Part shown: one piece after another, positions 9,156 through 21,725 of the stretch
Position numbering within the stretch: position 1 is the stretch's first letter
How the letters are laid out: each line of letters begins with the position of its first letter
Assembly (NCBI GenBank): GCA_022578605.1
Contig: MU394163.1
Coordinates: 1-64,000, forward strand
Origin: Camillea tinctor
Taxonomy: Eukaryota > Ascomycota > Sordariomycetes > Xylariales > Xylariaceae
DNA: 64,000 nt
Direction: 5' to 3'
Program-made: the position numbers and the translations under genes
The notes under the pieces: generated by a model
The model's database searches: none
Told to the model about the DNA's origin: nothing
What the model saw: only the letters and a program-made list of their open reading frames with translations

Positions 9156-11310
9156 ATGGCGGACTCTAACGACACGAACGTCGCAGGACAGCCCGATGGT
9201 GTTGCCAATGCTGCGGCTGCTGTTGGAAAGCTTCACCTAGATGAAGTCACAGGTGAGATGATCTCTAAGACGGAGCTCAAGAAGCGCCAGAAGAAGCGCG
9301 AAAAGGATGCGCAGAAGGAAGCCAAGCAGCCCGATCAGGCTCAGACCCAGCGCAAGAGCAAGAGTTCTGAAGAGGACGAGGCCAACCTCACCCCTAACCA
9401 GGTACGCAAATAAAGACCCCAACCTGGGAAAACCACATATTAGCTAACATAGTCATAGTACTTTGAAATTCGATCTAGGACCGTCAACGAACTACATGCG
9501 CAGGGGAAGGCCTACCCTTACAAGTTCGACGTCACCTATGACATACGCAAGTTCGCCCAGGAATTCAAGCATCTCAAGAACGGCGAGTCGGATAAGTCCA
9601 AGAAGATCCAGCTTGCCGGCAGAATCTTCGTCCGTCGCTCTGCTGGTGCCAAGTTGTTTTTCTACGATGTCCGCTCCGAGAGTACAAGATTACAAGTCCT
9701 TGCGCAGGCTCAGGAGGTACCTGAAGGTGCTCCTGACTTCGAATCGCAGCACATTAATCTACGCCGTGGCGATATTATCGGCGTACGAGGATTCCCCACA
9801 CGCACAAACCCAAAGAGTAAGCAGGGGGAGGGAGAATACTCTGGCGAGCTATCCATTGCTGCCACAGAGGTCGTCCTTCTTTCGCCATGCCTTCACCAGA
9901 TTCCCAGCGACCACTTTGGCTTCAAAGATCCCGAGCAGCGATTCCGGCAGCGATACCTGGACCTGATGGTGAACGAGCAGGCTCGGAACGTCTTTCTTAC
10001 CCGTGCCAAGGTGGATTCCTATATTCGGCGGTGGTTCGATGACCGTGACTTCATCTCTGTCCAGACTCCCATGCTGAATGCCATTGCCGGAGGTGCCACT
10101 GCCAAACCTTTTATCACACACCACAATGATTTGGATATGGATATGTTCCTCCGAGTCGCTCCAGAGCTGTACCTCAAAATGCTGGTTGTCGGAGGGCTCA
10201 ACCGGGGTGAGTATGAGTCATACCTGGCATTGTGGATATGTTTTGCTGATTTGCCTAGTTTACGAAATGGGCCGCCAATTCAGAAATGAGGGCATGGACT
10301 TAACGCACAACCCTGAATTCACTACCTTAGAATTCTATATGGCATATGCAGATGTTAATGATCTCATGGGAATGACTGAGGAGCTCGTGTCCGGCCTAGT
10401 TCACCATATTCATGGCTCTTATAAGACCGTCTTCCACACAGCTAAGGGAGAAGAAGTTCAAATTAACTGGGAGGCCCCGTGGCGCCGTATTGAGATGATA
10501 CCCGCTCTAGAGGAATGCACTGGGGAGAAGTGGCCAAATGCTGACCAGCTACACACCGACGAAACTGGGGATTTCCTTAAGAAGGTGCTGAAGAAGTCAG
10601 GGATAGAATGCACACCCCCCTTAACTAATGCGCGCATGTTGGATACCCTGGTGGGCCATTTCTTAGAAGATCAATGTGTAAGTGATTTGTAGTACTCTAG
10701 GGAGAAAACCCTGCTGACTTTGGGATAGATCAACCCGACATTCATCATAGGGCACCCCCAAATGATGAGCCCACTTGCCAAGAGTTCACGATCAACTCCT
10801 GGGCTCTGTGAGCGGTTTGAGGTATTTGTATCCAAGAAGGAGATCGTCAATGCGTATGTTATTCCTTCCTTGAAAGCACGCCCAGTAACAGTCCACTAAA
10901 GTAGCAATCAGTTATACGGAATTGAACGTTGCGAGCGAGCAACGTTTACGGTTTGAAGAACAAGCGCGTCAGAAGGCCCAAGGTGATGACGAAGCCCAAC
11001 TTATAGATGAGACATTTTGCAGAGCCCTTGAGCATGGCTTGCCTCCTACGGCCGGTTTTGGCAGTAAGTATCCCCCCTCATAAACCCTTTAACATGCCCA
11101 TACCTCAAAACTCGAGAGGCGTGATTACCTGTTTGGGCGCACTACAAACTCTAGTTTTCATGGCCTTTCAAGTTTATATTACTTCCAAATATGTATGCAA
11201 AAGTCGCTGACCTGTCAACTCTAGTGGGCATTGATAGAATGATCATGTTCTTGACGGACAATTATAGCATTCGGGAAGTGCTGGCATTCCCGACAATGAA
11301 GCCAGAATAA
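9156..11310 (+). CDS. KRS1: Lysyl-tRNA synthetase, cytosolic, class IIb
   Basis: Six exons (9156-9401, 9459-10207, 10260-10677, 10729-10853, 10912-11063, 11225-11310) join in frame to 591 residues, the usual size for fungal cytoplasmic LysRS. The enzyme charges tRNA-Lys using ATP and lysine. A lysine-rich N-terminal extension (residues about 40-75, [17 protein letters not shown]) precedes an OB-fold anticodon-binding domain with [20 protein letters not shown]. The catalytic core follows with [17 protein letters not shown], motif 2 ([18 protein letters not shown]) and motif 3 ([15 protein letters not shown]). The 161-nt last intron splits motif 3 between FG and MGIDR. No mitochondrial presequence is visible. 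Confidence 0.97.
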
Positions 11311-12061
11311 TGTATTACAATGCCATAGACTACAAGGCTTCGCCTCCAATAAAAAAGATATGAAATATAGATAGTGATCTATGTGAGGTTTATATTATCC
11401 ACTTGCATATAGACCACAGATCGTTATATGAACCGGCATGCAGAGATATTGCATTCCTAGAATGATTGCTTAGAGAGCTTTCGATTTTCCTTAGCACTTG
11501 GCCCCCTTTTTATGACCTCCCTAGATATCTCGGCCAAAACGGTGGAAATATGGGAACTTGTGCTCTTCGATTGTAACTTGCCCATGGCTCTCGAGTCTAC
11601 TTGTGGGGAGTAGCGGTCCTAGTCTAAGCCCGATTGATACTTTTCCACATAATGGTGAGATATAGAGTAGCAAGCCTTGTAGTTTTATTGGCAATCTTTA
11701 TTGTCTACCTTTGAGAGCTCAAAAGTTGGGAATTCTCTTACGGCAGCTTGGAAATCTTTTCCCTCGATGACCGCAGGCTTCTACAATATTGCAACCATGT
11801 TTCAATGGAAATAAGTATAAGCAAGTGCAATTGTATCTATTCTCGGGGACAGGAATGATATGATGACTTTAACGGGCATGATTCAGACGGCCTGTTGGAC
11901 TGTCCTTCTATATTCAGCGTTACACTCGATGTAGGCAGTATTTTGAGCTCACCGTAACAGGGTTGAATATCACCTCCATAGTTTCCTCTCTCGTATCGCA
12001 AACCGGTGGCGACATGTATTTGTCCAGTGTCCCGGACCAGGCCGTCTCTCTGGTAGTTGTT
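11311..12061. other. Intergenic spacer between convergent genes
   Basis: This is the 3' side of both the lysyl-tRNA synthetase and the Yae1-like gene. I see no coding frame, RNA gene or notable repeat. Confidence 0.5.
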
Positions 12062-12829
12062 TCACCAATCAATTGCGCGTTTTGATGACATTGTTTCTGC
12101 CTTGGCTGTCTTAGACCCGGTATCCTGTTGCTGCTGGTCTAGGAAAATGGGCAGCGCACGATCTACCCGCCACAGCCGGAGTTCCTGGTCCACGATATGT
12201 GTCCACTTCATGATCAAAGGGTGTGCGGCAGCGATGTGTTCGAATACGATGATTTCTTGCTCATAGTGTTTGTCGTCATCGCTATGGGTCTCCTCCAACC
12301 CCACGACCGCGTACTTCCAATTGCCGTTCACCTCCCAGTACGCCTCGCCGAACACAGCATCCGTGCTTAGTTCGCCCCGCGCGTCCCGCAGGAGCTGCTC
12401 CGCCTGCGCCGAACCGGCACCCCGCCCACGTAGTGCAGCCACCAAACCCTCGAGGAGCCCGAGAAGCTGCCCGCACTGGAGCCCAATATGTGCGCCCAAT
12501 CCGAAAGCCTCATCGAACCCAGCCTGGATATACTCTGCCTTGCCGGCGGTGATGCCTTCGCGGTAACCTTCCGTTGTGTGCTGGCCCCGCAGCCTTCTGC
12601 TATCTAGGGAGATCTCACCCCCATCCCCGCTGCCGTGTGGGGCTGAGGAGGACAGCTCAGCAAACCCGGTACCCGAGTCCGAGCCGAATACATCACTGAA
12701 GGGGTCCCGGTATGCCGGGGCCGTCTCGCGCGCTGCCGACGCGCTCATCTGGATGAAGAATTCGTCCCGTGGAGACTCTGGAGGTGGTAGATGCATAGCA
12801 GATAAGACCTGAGGAGATATGGCGATCAA
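12062..12829 (-). CDS. YAE1: Yae1-family Fe-S cluster delivery adaptor
   Basis: This single-exon gene encodes 255 residues from the first Met; in-frame Met12 and Met28 are alternative starts. Family knowledge: Yae1 pairs with Lto1 to bring the cytosolic iron-sulfur assembly machinery to the ribosome-recycling ATPase Rli1/ABCE1. The sequence shows the DPFSDVFGSD motif (about residues 43-52) and then the deca-GX3 hallmark, glycines every four residues in TTEGYREGITAGKAEYIQAG and FDEAFGLGAHIGLQCGQLLG. The C-terminal third is less conserved, with WKYAVVGLEE. The deca-GX3 region after an H-T-x-GYREG start fits Yae1 better than Lto1. Confidence 0.82.
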   Translation of the reverse strand: MIAISPQVLSAMHLPPPESPRDEFFIQMSASAARETAPAYRDPFSDVFGSDSGTGFAELSSSAPHGSGDGGEISLDSRRLRGQHTTEGYREGITAGKAEYIQAGFDEAFGLGAHIGLQCGQLLGLLEGLVAALRGRGAGSAQAEQLLRDARGELSTDAVFGEAYWEVNGNWKYAVVGLEETHSDDDKHYEQEIIVFEHIAAAHPLIMKWTHIVDQELRLWRVDRALPIFLDQQQQDTGSKTAKAETMSSKRAIDW

Positions 12830-14130
12830 TTTTTAGAGAACCGCATTTCAATTTTACCTTGAGTGCTAGGTCAAGTTATCCTTTCCCTGTAAATGAGGAC
12901 TGTGCAGATGTAAATGGGTGAGTGGGTGTGGGGGTAAGAGCTGAGATGAGCTGAGATTGGACTTCGTAGGTCCGTCCCCCTACCTTAGGTAAAGAAAAGA
13001 GAGAGAGAAAAAAAAAAGAGTATTTATACAGTGTTCTATGTGACATATGCATGATAAATGCACTGTGTCGCTATCTAAAATATGCAAGTTAACCTAATTA
13101 CATCATATTTACATTATATTGGAATGACCTCTCGGACCAAGACCTCAAGCATGCTACTAGTAAACAGGCGCTGGCTGTAAGGATAACTTCTTCTCCGAAA
13201 GAAAGTATTTCGAAGAGCCACATGCCCCAACTTTGGCTATTCCTAGAAGTTCATAGATCAAAATGTCGAACCAAGTCTACCAATGTCACGAGGGACTAAG
13301 CAAGTGCTTAGGTAATTAATACGTTGTTATGCAAGGAGCTTAGTTTCCAAGTGAATACTAGAGTAACGCGGATTTGACCGTGGTGAGCTACATTGATCGA
13401 GTGTATATGCTCAGGAAAGGCATTGCGAGCTAATTATGAACGATTGCCTGGTATTCTTTAATGAACTTCCGGGTAAACGCGGTTCAATAGGTAACAAAAC
13501 CACTATATTCTACCTTGGTACCTCCTCTTGTTTAATGCCATGCCACTGGTGGTCTGACTTAGGTAGATTAAAGCCTTATGTAGGTTTACAAGGTGTTCAT
13601 GCCCTGGCTGGAACCATGTTATCATCAAGTTGTTGTTTTAGACTACCGAGAAAAAAAAGATTAAAATAAATAAAAAAGCCCAGCCTGAAAACACTTTCTA
13701 GATCATCTGTGGCTCGTTCCCACAAGTGTACTAATCTGTGTAATCACTACCTGGAGCTTCTTGCCGTGCTGATGGAGAAGCGTTTGAACCCTGCATACTG
13801 GGAAAGCTGGGCTACACGGAAATGTGTGGCCAAGGTCTTAGTGGTAAATCTGTCACTAAATATGAGCATGGACAATTTCGCCTAGAAGCAGCTGTCTCGA
13901 GTAAGATCAAGACTATATAACGAATATGTTACTAGCTTCATTGTGCTCCTAGCCAACACATATTAATGAGTATGTATCTCATCAGAGAATACACGTTAGC
14001 TGCTCAGAAGAGTGGAAGGAGATGAGAATAAAGTACATCTGCTTGTTTGTACTGCACCGAATTGTTTGGTTCCCATTTAAGCTTGCCAGTAATCAAGTTC
14101 AAACAGCAACACAATCTTCACCATAACATT
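12830..14130. other. Spacer, no gene recognised
   Basis: It holds the Yae1 promoter, including a GAGAGAG/A-rich tract near 12998-13020. A 77-codon frame at 13436-13669 has no recognisable features. Nothing else is seen. Confidence 0.5.
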
Positions 14131-15974
14131 TCAACGTATACGAACAAGTTCATCTAGTTCCGTCTCGCTGTGTCCACCTATCCCTACGACTTCCTTAGTC
14201 TGTGGGGTGGTGGGCATGGGAGGCGGACGTTTCTCGTAGGCAAGGCAACTAGCGACTAGACCAATAGCAGCCACGCCAATCATAACCTTGATGTTGTCTG
14301 TGAAGGCCGAAGCATAGACAAATTTCACTAGTAATTTTTGGTCCTCCGGCAAGTATGGGGCAATGGTTGGGCTGTGATGGAGAGCTACCATATCGTTTTG
14401 ATCCATGTGGCCCTCGAGGTCGTTTGCCACCTTCGTATTGAATATAATACTACACATCGCGATACCGATACTGCCGCCAAATACACGACTTTGGGCTACA
14501 GCACCTTGAGCAACGGCTAGGTCGGTATGGTGTGATTGTACCGAGGCCATTATAGTGGCAGCACCCAGGGAAAGCCCGATTCCTATGCCGAGGAGCACTT
14601 GGAACCCATACTGCGCCTTTATTTCAGTTGCTATGTCCTTGAAAGTTGACATAAGGCCCACGCCGAGTATTTGGAAGCAGTGGGCGGCCATCAAAGTCCA
14701 CGAAGTATTGTTCTGCTTGCGGGAAATAGCACCAGCAAAAAAGGCGCCAAAGGACGTCGCCCCCAACATGGGAAGTAAGTGTACCCCAGAGTAAAGCGCG
14801 TTGTCGCCGTTGACGATTTGAAAACGTTCGGGGAGTATGACCAGAATGGCTAAGTATATAAACCCAGTACAGAATGTGCATCTGTGAAAGTGAGCCGAAA
14901 GAAGAGCCAGGCATCCGTAGATAGATACTTACATGATAGATATAGCATAGACTCGATTCAGAGCCATTCGGACGGGGAATACAGGTTCAATCCGGGTAGC
15001 AGTCCGTTTTAAGCCTAGGTAGAGTTCCCACGCAATGAAAACCACCCAACTCACAGAAGAGATGCATAGGGCTGCGACGATCACAGGGCTGTTCCAGGTA
15101 TAAGTGTACGATCCTGCCTCTTGGAGAGAGAAAACGAGCAGTGCACACGCTGCGACGATCAATATATTGCCCAAGAAGTCGATTCTGCGGATCGCTTCCA
15201 ACCCGCCAAATCTTCGGCCGAGTACTGGAGGCCAAGTGAGGTACAGGGCGGCAATCATCAAGACACCAAACGGTATACTAAATCGCAGTTAATATCAACC
15301 ATTACCATCAGCGTAAAATGGAGACTACTTACTTTATCCAGAAGATCCACCTCCAAGTGGTCATAGATGAAATCACGCCACCTAAGATCGGACCAAGTAC
15401 GTAGGACACGGCCAGCGTGATGCCAACTAGAGCACCCATCAAACTTGGGTTGTGCGCAGGGCCTACCTCGAAGAGTACGATCTGGCCTAGGCTGTAGAGG
15501 CCGGAGCCACCCATTCCCTGGAATGCACGACATATGATCCTGTGGCAACCATCAGCTAACATACAGTAACTACTCGTAGCAGAAACCCGTACAATTGAAA
15601 CATGGTCTTCGCGAAACCACATCCAACCGAAAAGCCCGAAAATAATATCCAGGCAGCGCAGATCATTTCCCGCCGCCCGTAAATGTCGCTCATCTTAGCA
15701 AATCCAATAGCGAGACCCAGGTAGGCTAGGAGGTAGGCGAGTATGACCCAAGGTGCGTCAAGGAAGTCCTGCAGGTCGATGGAGATGGTGACAAGAGATG
15801 TGGAAACAATGGACGCATCGAGGCTTGAGAAGAGGAGGCCGAGGAGCAGCCTGATGACTAGGAATTAGCCCAATGCTACGATATGACCTAGTAAATACCT
15901 AGGCAACTGGTTGGTCCTCACACTCCGACAAGTACAGCCTGCCGCCAACCATGGATTGGATTCTGATAAGTCAT
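14131..15974 (-). CDS. MFS drug/H+ antiporter-type transporter (DHA14-like)
   Basis: Five exons (complement of 15922-15974, 15593-15850, 15333-15539, 14933-15277, 14131-14881) give 537 residues with about 14 hydrophobic helices. The first helix ends in SSLDASIVSTSL (the LDxTIV signature of the DHA family, residues 27-38). Loop 2-3 carries the motif-A remnant SDIYGRRE (72-79), followed by CRAFQGMGGSGLYSLGQI and GITLAVSYVLGPILGG (motif C). This pattern is characteristic of fungal toxin/azole/secondary-metabolite efflux pumps in the plasma membrane. The start Met leaves only about 12 residues before helix 1, short for the family, so an upstream exon is possible. No biosynthetic genes adjoin it, so the substrate is unknown. 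Confidence 0.88.
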
Positions 15975-18080
15975 CGTGGAAGGTCTCTGCTAAAGAGGGG
16001 TTTCAAAGACGGTGAAAGACAACAGTGCCGAATACAATGACAACGGTGAGAAGCCCACGAGAACTTCGACTGTTTCTTGCAGTTAAAGTAAGGAGATGGA
16101 TTGTATAAGCCTAATTCGTAGCCTTTAAGTAAGGACGTTGGCGGGATGAATGGAAACAAGTGAATGAATTGGTAAGAAAACGAAGAAGAAAATAGAGGAA
16201 TGAAAAAGAAAAGAAGAGAGAGAGAGAGAGAGAGAGAGAAAACCTTATTCTTTGATAATTAGGTGGTATTGGGTTTCTTCCTGCCGTGACTGCCTGTAAA
16301 CCATTTGATTTGGTATGTAGGTAATGAAGCGTGCCTTCCTATTCAACGCACAGTCAATTCCGATAGACCATTATCGAATGTGTCTATTAGCAAAAAAAAC
16401 TGACGTAACAGGGGAAAGTTAGATTAGATAATGTAGGTACATGTACCTAACACAACAACCTGCCTACTGTATATGTAGTAGGCCTAAGTACTAAGTTGGG
16501 TACTTTCTTCTGTATGTATGATGCTGAGGTCCACTGTCCTGGCTGAGATATAAACAAATTGACAACCTGGTATTTATGTAAATTTAAAAGGTCCTTTGCC
16601 TAGATTAGTCATCTTGCGTAGTCTTTCTTGGTTATTTTTGTGGTTGTTGTGGTTTCATCTCGAAACAGGAATATGAGGACAAGGCAGAGTCAAAAAGAGA
16701 AAAGGAAGGATTATATTGGCTGGTGCCCTACAAACAGACACCAAAAGTCTAGTGACTACGAGCTAGTATGTGTGCCGGGTAGGCCATATGCAGCACAAGT
16801 AGAGAAAAGCTGTCTCTCTTCGATTGCCTTAGGTAGCACGACTGAGAGGGCCGCCGTTGTGCGAGGTTTGGCAAAGATTTCGGCCGTGAAGTCTCTTCCC
16901 GCATGAAATGGATGGGAATCGTGGATGGCACTATAGATGATAAACCATCTTCTACCATCGAGAGGTTATTCATGTTATATGCTTATATTTTTTCTAGAAG
17001 TCAACGAAAGTTTAAGAGGTTACAAAGGAGGACGGCCTCAGTTTTTTCCCTTTTTTTTAAAAAAAAAAAAAAGGGGGAGGGGGACTTGCTACTTAGTGAA
17101 TCAAAATAGAGCCAAAGTCAAAACCATCGGCTTGAAGGTTAGACATTGTGTTCTTATATTTCTTGCTTCTCAATCTAGACCTACTTACGCATTCAGAACT
17201 CGAGTCCCGGCGCTACGAGACATTGCTAGTGCCACAACCTCCATGTTCAGGTATCGTTGGACAGAACACACAAACCCGTTCGCCACCTCGTTTAGGAGAG
17301 GATCGACGCTGGAGAGGGCTGTCCAATGATAAAGATCCTCCCGGTGTTGATTTAGGAACCATATGTAGCACAAAGGTGATTTGGCTATATATCGACTGAG
17401 CCAAGCGTTATATGATAATAGTAATGCCATGGGAAACATGAATACCGGGATTACAGCAAAACTACAAGTCAGAATGTAGATGGGTTTTTACGTAACCAAC
17501 GAACGACATGCAACAGAACTCTATATCTACGTAGTGAATAAATAGTATAATGATGTGTTGTAGGCAGTACAAGTACAAGCCGACTTTGGGGGACAGAAAC
17601 GTGCGAACCTTGCAACAAATAACAAACATGAGGAAGACAAGGCATTGTTGTTTGGGTTGATATTCTCGGCATAGGAATATTGGGTAATTATTTACAAGCC
17701 AAAAGTGGTTTGGTCCACGATGGATACCTACCCACTGCCTATAGTCTAACCTTGTGCTGAATAACACCACCAGCAACTACTGCGTTACTGCCTCAATAGT
17801 AGAAACGTATTTTCTTAGCGGTATTCTGCTATCGCTGACTTCATCTGGAGCCTTCTCCTGACGGAAACCTATTTATGAATACAGGATAAACTGAATTTAT
17901 CTTAGGTTATAATAATCACCTCTTTGCACAATGGGGGTAATGCTTGTGTTGATATAGTCTGTGTCCCAGACACGAAGCATCCCTGCCCCATTTATCCAAC
18001 GACATTGGATTAGGTCATACAGACAGCTCTAGCAATCGGGGGAAGATGAAAAGCCAATGACACCATTGATGAACTATGCA
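15975..18080. other. Spacer with simple repeats, no gene recognised
   Basis: Contains a (GA)n run at 16214-16239, the palindrome GTAGGTACATGTACCTA near 16435, and a T8/A14 homopolymer pair followed by G-rich sequence (17051-17085). Frames of 60-130 codons overlap on both strands and resemble no family. The first 300 bases act as the MFS promoter. Confidence 0.5.
16214..16239. repeat. (GA)n microsatellite
   Basis: Thirteen GA dinucleotides in the promoter side of the MFS transporter gene, a typical fungal promoter purine tract. Confidence 0.9.
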
Positions 18081-18281
18081 TTCGCAAATACCAACTTGAG
18101 CAAGCCAAAGGAGGCCGCATAATCAGCTCTCAAGAAGGCTCGCTAGACATAACTAGGGCCAACGTGATTTGGAGACCACAAGGAAGACCTACACCGTACC
18201 AATTCTAAATTAGATATATCTCAGAATTGGCGGACCCTTTCATTTGTATGTCAAAATATCATACCAGACTAGTCGAGGACT

Positions 18282-18527
18282 TTGGAGTCCGGTCCCATAA
18301 AGTTGTTCGATTATTCCGATTTGCTCGAGGCTTTCAATTACCTTGCCAGCGACGATTGGATTGGGCAGGTCTGTTGCCAGAGACCCACCGCGAAGGCAGT
18401 CCTGATCATACTGCAACCTCGACACGCGGTAAACGAAAGGCTGCGAAGAGATGTTGCTTACATTTCAGGTGGTCTTTGGAAGGGAGAAGGGGCTTGGTAC
18501 CAAGATTGCAAAATAGCTAGCAGCTGA
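18282..18527 (+). pseudogene. Possible relic of a PKS ER-KR junction
   Basis: In one frame, YSDLLEAFNYLASDDWIGQV resembles the C-terminus of a zinc-free enoylreductase domain (xSDIxxAFxxMQSGxxIGKIV). About 30 residues on, RRDVAYISGGLWKGEGAW resembles the start of a ketoreductase Rossmann fold (RPDATYLISGGLGGLGRxxARW). That spacing and order occur in highly reducing polyketide synthases. The frame closes at 18527, has no Met, and nothing matching continues on either side, so at best this is a decayed fragment. The resemblance was judged by eye and may be chance. Confidence 0.25.
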
Positions 18528-18539
18528 AGGGTGTTGAAG

Positions 18540-20081
18540 TGAGTGGTCTGTGCGCCCACACCTAGGCCTACCTACTATCTTCTCTTCTCTTCTACAACTA
18601 ATACACCTTATGGCAACCTACTTAAAATTAACAAAAAAGTCAAATATATCACATTTTTCTCCCGTTTCGGTGGCGAAGACATATTAGCCAAGTCTCGTCT
18701 TAGTATTTTGTAGAAAAAAGGAGGTCGCTGTGCACATTTTTAAGATCGAAATTTGCGATGAATAAGTTATTTGAACGAGCTTGGCTAGAATGCAGAAATG
18801 CTTACCACTAGTAAAAGGCATGTATGTTGACGAGGGATACTGGGGCATTTGATAAACTCAAGTTGAGGGCGATTCTTACAAAGAGCAATGATATGGATGC
18901 TGGAGGAGTTAGGGGTGCCTCAAAGTTCACAAGCGCATATGAGGCAGACTAGGTAGTTGCTGTGTCTGTTCGTAGTTGGTAGTGTCAATGTCTTATGGTA
19001 TAAGGAACCTAGCCTCGTCTGCCTATATGGATGTAGGTAAGCTAGGTCAGTAGCACGTGAAGGTTTGTGTGAAGTACTTAAGTAGTATATGAAGTCTAGA
19101 AATTTCATGTAATAAGATTTGAGGGGCGTTAGAAAAGTATGGGGTTTCCGGGTCCTATTGGATTTGGGTAGGATGGGATGACGAAGCTAACGCATGGTAA
19201 AATCGGTAAAATGGCTTAACCTACGGAATACCTACATGGACATGGTTGATTGGATGCTGCTGGCTTGTTAATATGCAGCAACTATACGCTAGCTGGCTAG
19301 TCAACACCCGCCGATAAAGCCAAGACCTTTCCTTAGTATATTATTTATTTCCGGATCCTGGTATGTACTTGCTGCCTGCATGTACCTCTCTCATGCTTCG
19401 TCAATCTGGGGTTGGAGCCCTGGACCTTGGGGTATGTATGTACATACATACATAGGTAAATACGACATATGTAAGTGCCTAGTAGGTAGGTACAATACGA
19501 CGCTATGGAAGCTTGATTCTTGGCGGCAGCTGAAATCCTTTAATCATTACTCATTCCGTTTACCTTCAACTCTAAGTGGTCCCTTTTCCCCCCTTCTTTT
19601 ATCTGATTTTTAATTAATTTTTTTCTTCTTTTTATCCCCTATACCCTCCTCTTATATAATTTTATTGCTTTTCTCTTGCTATTGGACTGTTCCGTTTCTT
19701 TCTTATCCTTTTTCCTCTTTTTTTCTTCGATAGAGCAGGAGCGTGCATTTTGGCCTCTTTCCTCTTAGCACTAAATAACTATCTACCCCTACATACCCCT
19801 GGATGTACATAAGGTTAATAGGTTAGTGTACTTAGAGAGGTCGGCAGATAACCTAATACCTCATAGTCCTGCTAGGTTTCTGCCAGGTACCTATATATCT
19901 GATAAACCACAGTTGATGGAGTACCTGATCTATCACCTCACCTGCCACCAATCGCGTGCCTAGTAGCTGGGGACTGCCTACTATCTTTTTTCTTTATTCT
20001 GCCCCCTCTTCGTCCCATACGGGTCACACACACACACATTCCACAATTATCGATTTTTCGTGGTCATCTTCTTTATTCATT
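18540..20081. other. Spacer and protease promoter
   Basis: No gene is recognised. A TATG/TACATA-rich stretch (19430-19490) and a long pyrimidine-rich tract (19570-19770) precede a (CA)n bit (20027-20038) in the leader of the yapsin-like gene. Confidence 0.5.
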
Positions 20082-21725
20082 ATGCGGTTTGTGATAGCTT
20101 TACTTACTGCCTCTGTTGCTGCGCTCGGCGCCTCTGCTCAAAGAGTCCTGTCTGTTTCTTTCGGGAAGCACAACTCCAAACCCCCCTCCTTGCGCAGACG
20201 CTCCCCTACCTACTCACAGGAGCTTAATAACAACCTGACCGGCGGTGGTTATTATGCCGATGTCTTCGTAGGAACACCGCCCCAGCCAGTTAGCCTCGTC
20301 CTGGATACTGGTAGCAGTGACGTCTGGGTTTTGGACAACAATGCTAATATCTGCCGGTCTGCCAAGCTGCAGGCTTACTTTGGCTACTGCATTTCTACCT
20401 GTAGGTCCATCCACGCCAATCCTCTATCTAAGGTAGCTTGCCGGACCCCTGTTCACATAGATATCTCCTAAGACAATCCTTCCAAGAGTTCTACGTACAG
20501 TCTAGTCGGAGATTCCTTTAGTATCCAATATGTCGATGGCTCCGGTGCAACCGGTGACTATATCAAGGATACTTTTACTGTCGGCGGTGCCAATATCACG
20601 AATTTGCAGATGGGGCTTGCTGAGAACACCAATATCAACTCAGGCCTTCTGGGTGTTGGCTTCCCCGCTAATGTCGCCTCGGATGAGAAGTACCCGAATA
20701 TTATGGCTCTATTTGAGGAGCAGGACTTAATCGCTACCCAGGCCTACAGCTTGTATCTGGTATGTTGGTCTTTCGGGGTTTCCTCATATCGTGTTTAGCC
20801 AGGCTACTTACTAACCCTTGGCTAGGACGACTTATACGCTGAAACGGGGACCATCCTGTTTGGTGGTCTAGATACGGAAAAGTTTATCGGTGAACTCAAG
20901 GTCGTACCTATCTTGCCTGATGCTGAAACTAAAAATTATACTTCATTTAGTGTAGCTCTGAGCTCACTGACTATGACTGCTGACAATGGTACCGTTACCA
21001 ACTTCACTCAAGCCGTTATTCCCGCTATTCTTGATTCTGGCACTACCTTGAGTTATCTTCCTACCTCGATGGCAAACCAAATTTTAGCTGCATTTGGTGC
21101 TGTCGACGATACAAGCTCCGATGGAACTGGCCTTGTTTATGTCAACTGCGACTATCTATCTGATAACGGAAACCTGACTTTCGATTTCCAGTTCGGTGGT
21201 AGTGATGGTCCGCTAATTCGTGTTCCCATTGATGAGTTAATCCTGGATAATGTTAAAGGATACGTCGAAATAGGACTTGTCGTTCCTGACCTACCATTTA
21301 ACAATGTGTGCAGTTTTGGCATCCAGGGTAGCTCGGGGTTGTATCTTCTTGGCGACACATTCCTTCGATCCGCGTATGTCGTGTATGACCTGAGCAACCG
21401 GCAGATCGCTCTAGCACCCGCCAACCTGAATAGCACCAGGAGCAATATAGTTGAGATAACCAAGGAATCGGGCATTCCAGACGTTACTGGCGTCGTGTCC
21501 CAGGTTTCTGCCGAGCAAACTGCCACAGGGTTACCAGGAACCGACGCTGGCGGCTCATTCACTGCCACTGCCACTGCCGCTACCACTCCCACTACAGCAG
21601 GATCTGCTGAGGGTTCGGGTAACTCTGGCATCAAATCAGTAGCTGTGCCGAGTTGGGAGACTACTGCTGTAGCTGCTCTGGCCGGCGTGTTTAGTCTTGT
21701 GGGCGCGGGAGTGTTTATGTTATAG
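20082..21725 (+). CDS. GPI-anchored aspartic protease (yapsin-like)
   Basis: Exons 20082-20400, 20473-20759 and 20826-21725 encode 501 residues. The start was set at the Met followed by a clean signal peptide (MRFVIALLTASVAALGASAQ); an upstream in-frame Met would add 42 unlikely residues. Catalytic aspartates lie in DTGSSDVW (Asp75) and DSGTTLSYLP (Asp272). A Ser/Thr/Ala-rich stalk (TATATAATTPTTAGSAEGSG) precedes a small omega-like site (NSG) and a hydrophobic tail (AVAALAGVFSLVGAGVFML), the layout of GPI-anchored yapsins that process cell-surface proteins. The first intron ends in AAG rather than CAG/TAG: the nearby TAG acceptor would cause a stop, so AAG is inferred. It differs from the soluble protease at 6676 by the anchor and lack of a long basic propeptide. 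Confidence 0.93.

Noticed and set aside
9849..10201. Antisense frames inside the lysyl-tRNA synthetase gene
   Set aside because: Shadows of a conserved coding exon; no motifs of their own.
17462..17776. 104-codon minus-strand frame with hydrophobic stretches
   Set aside because: Composition is that of AT-rich random sequence (Tyr/Phe/Leu/Ile runs), no start context, no homologue that I recognise.
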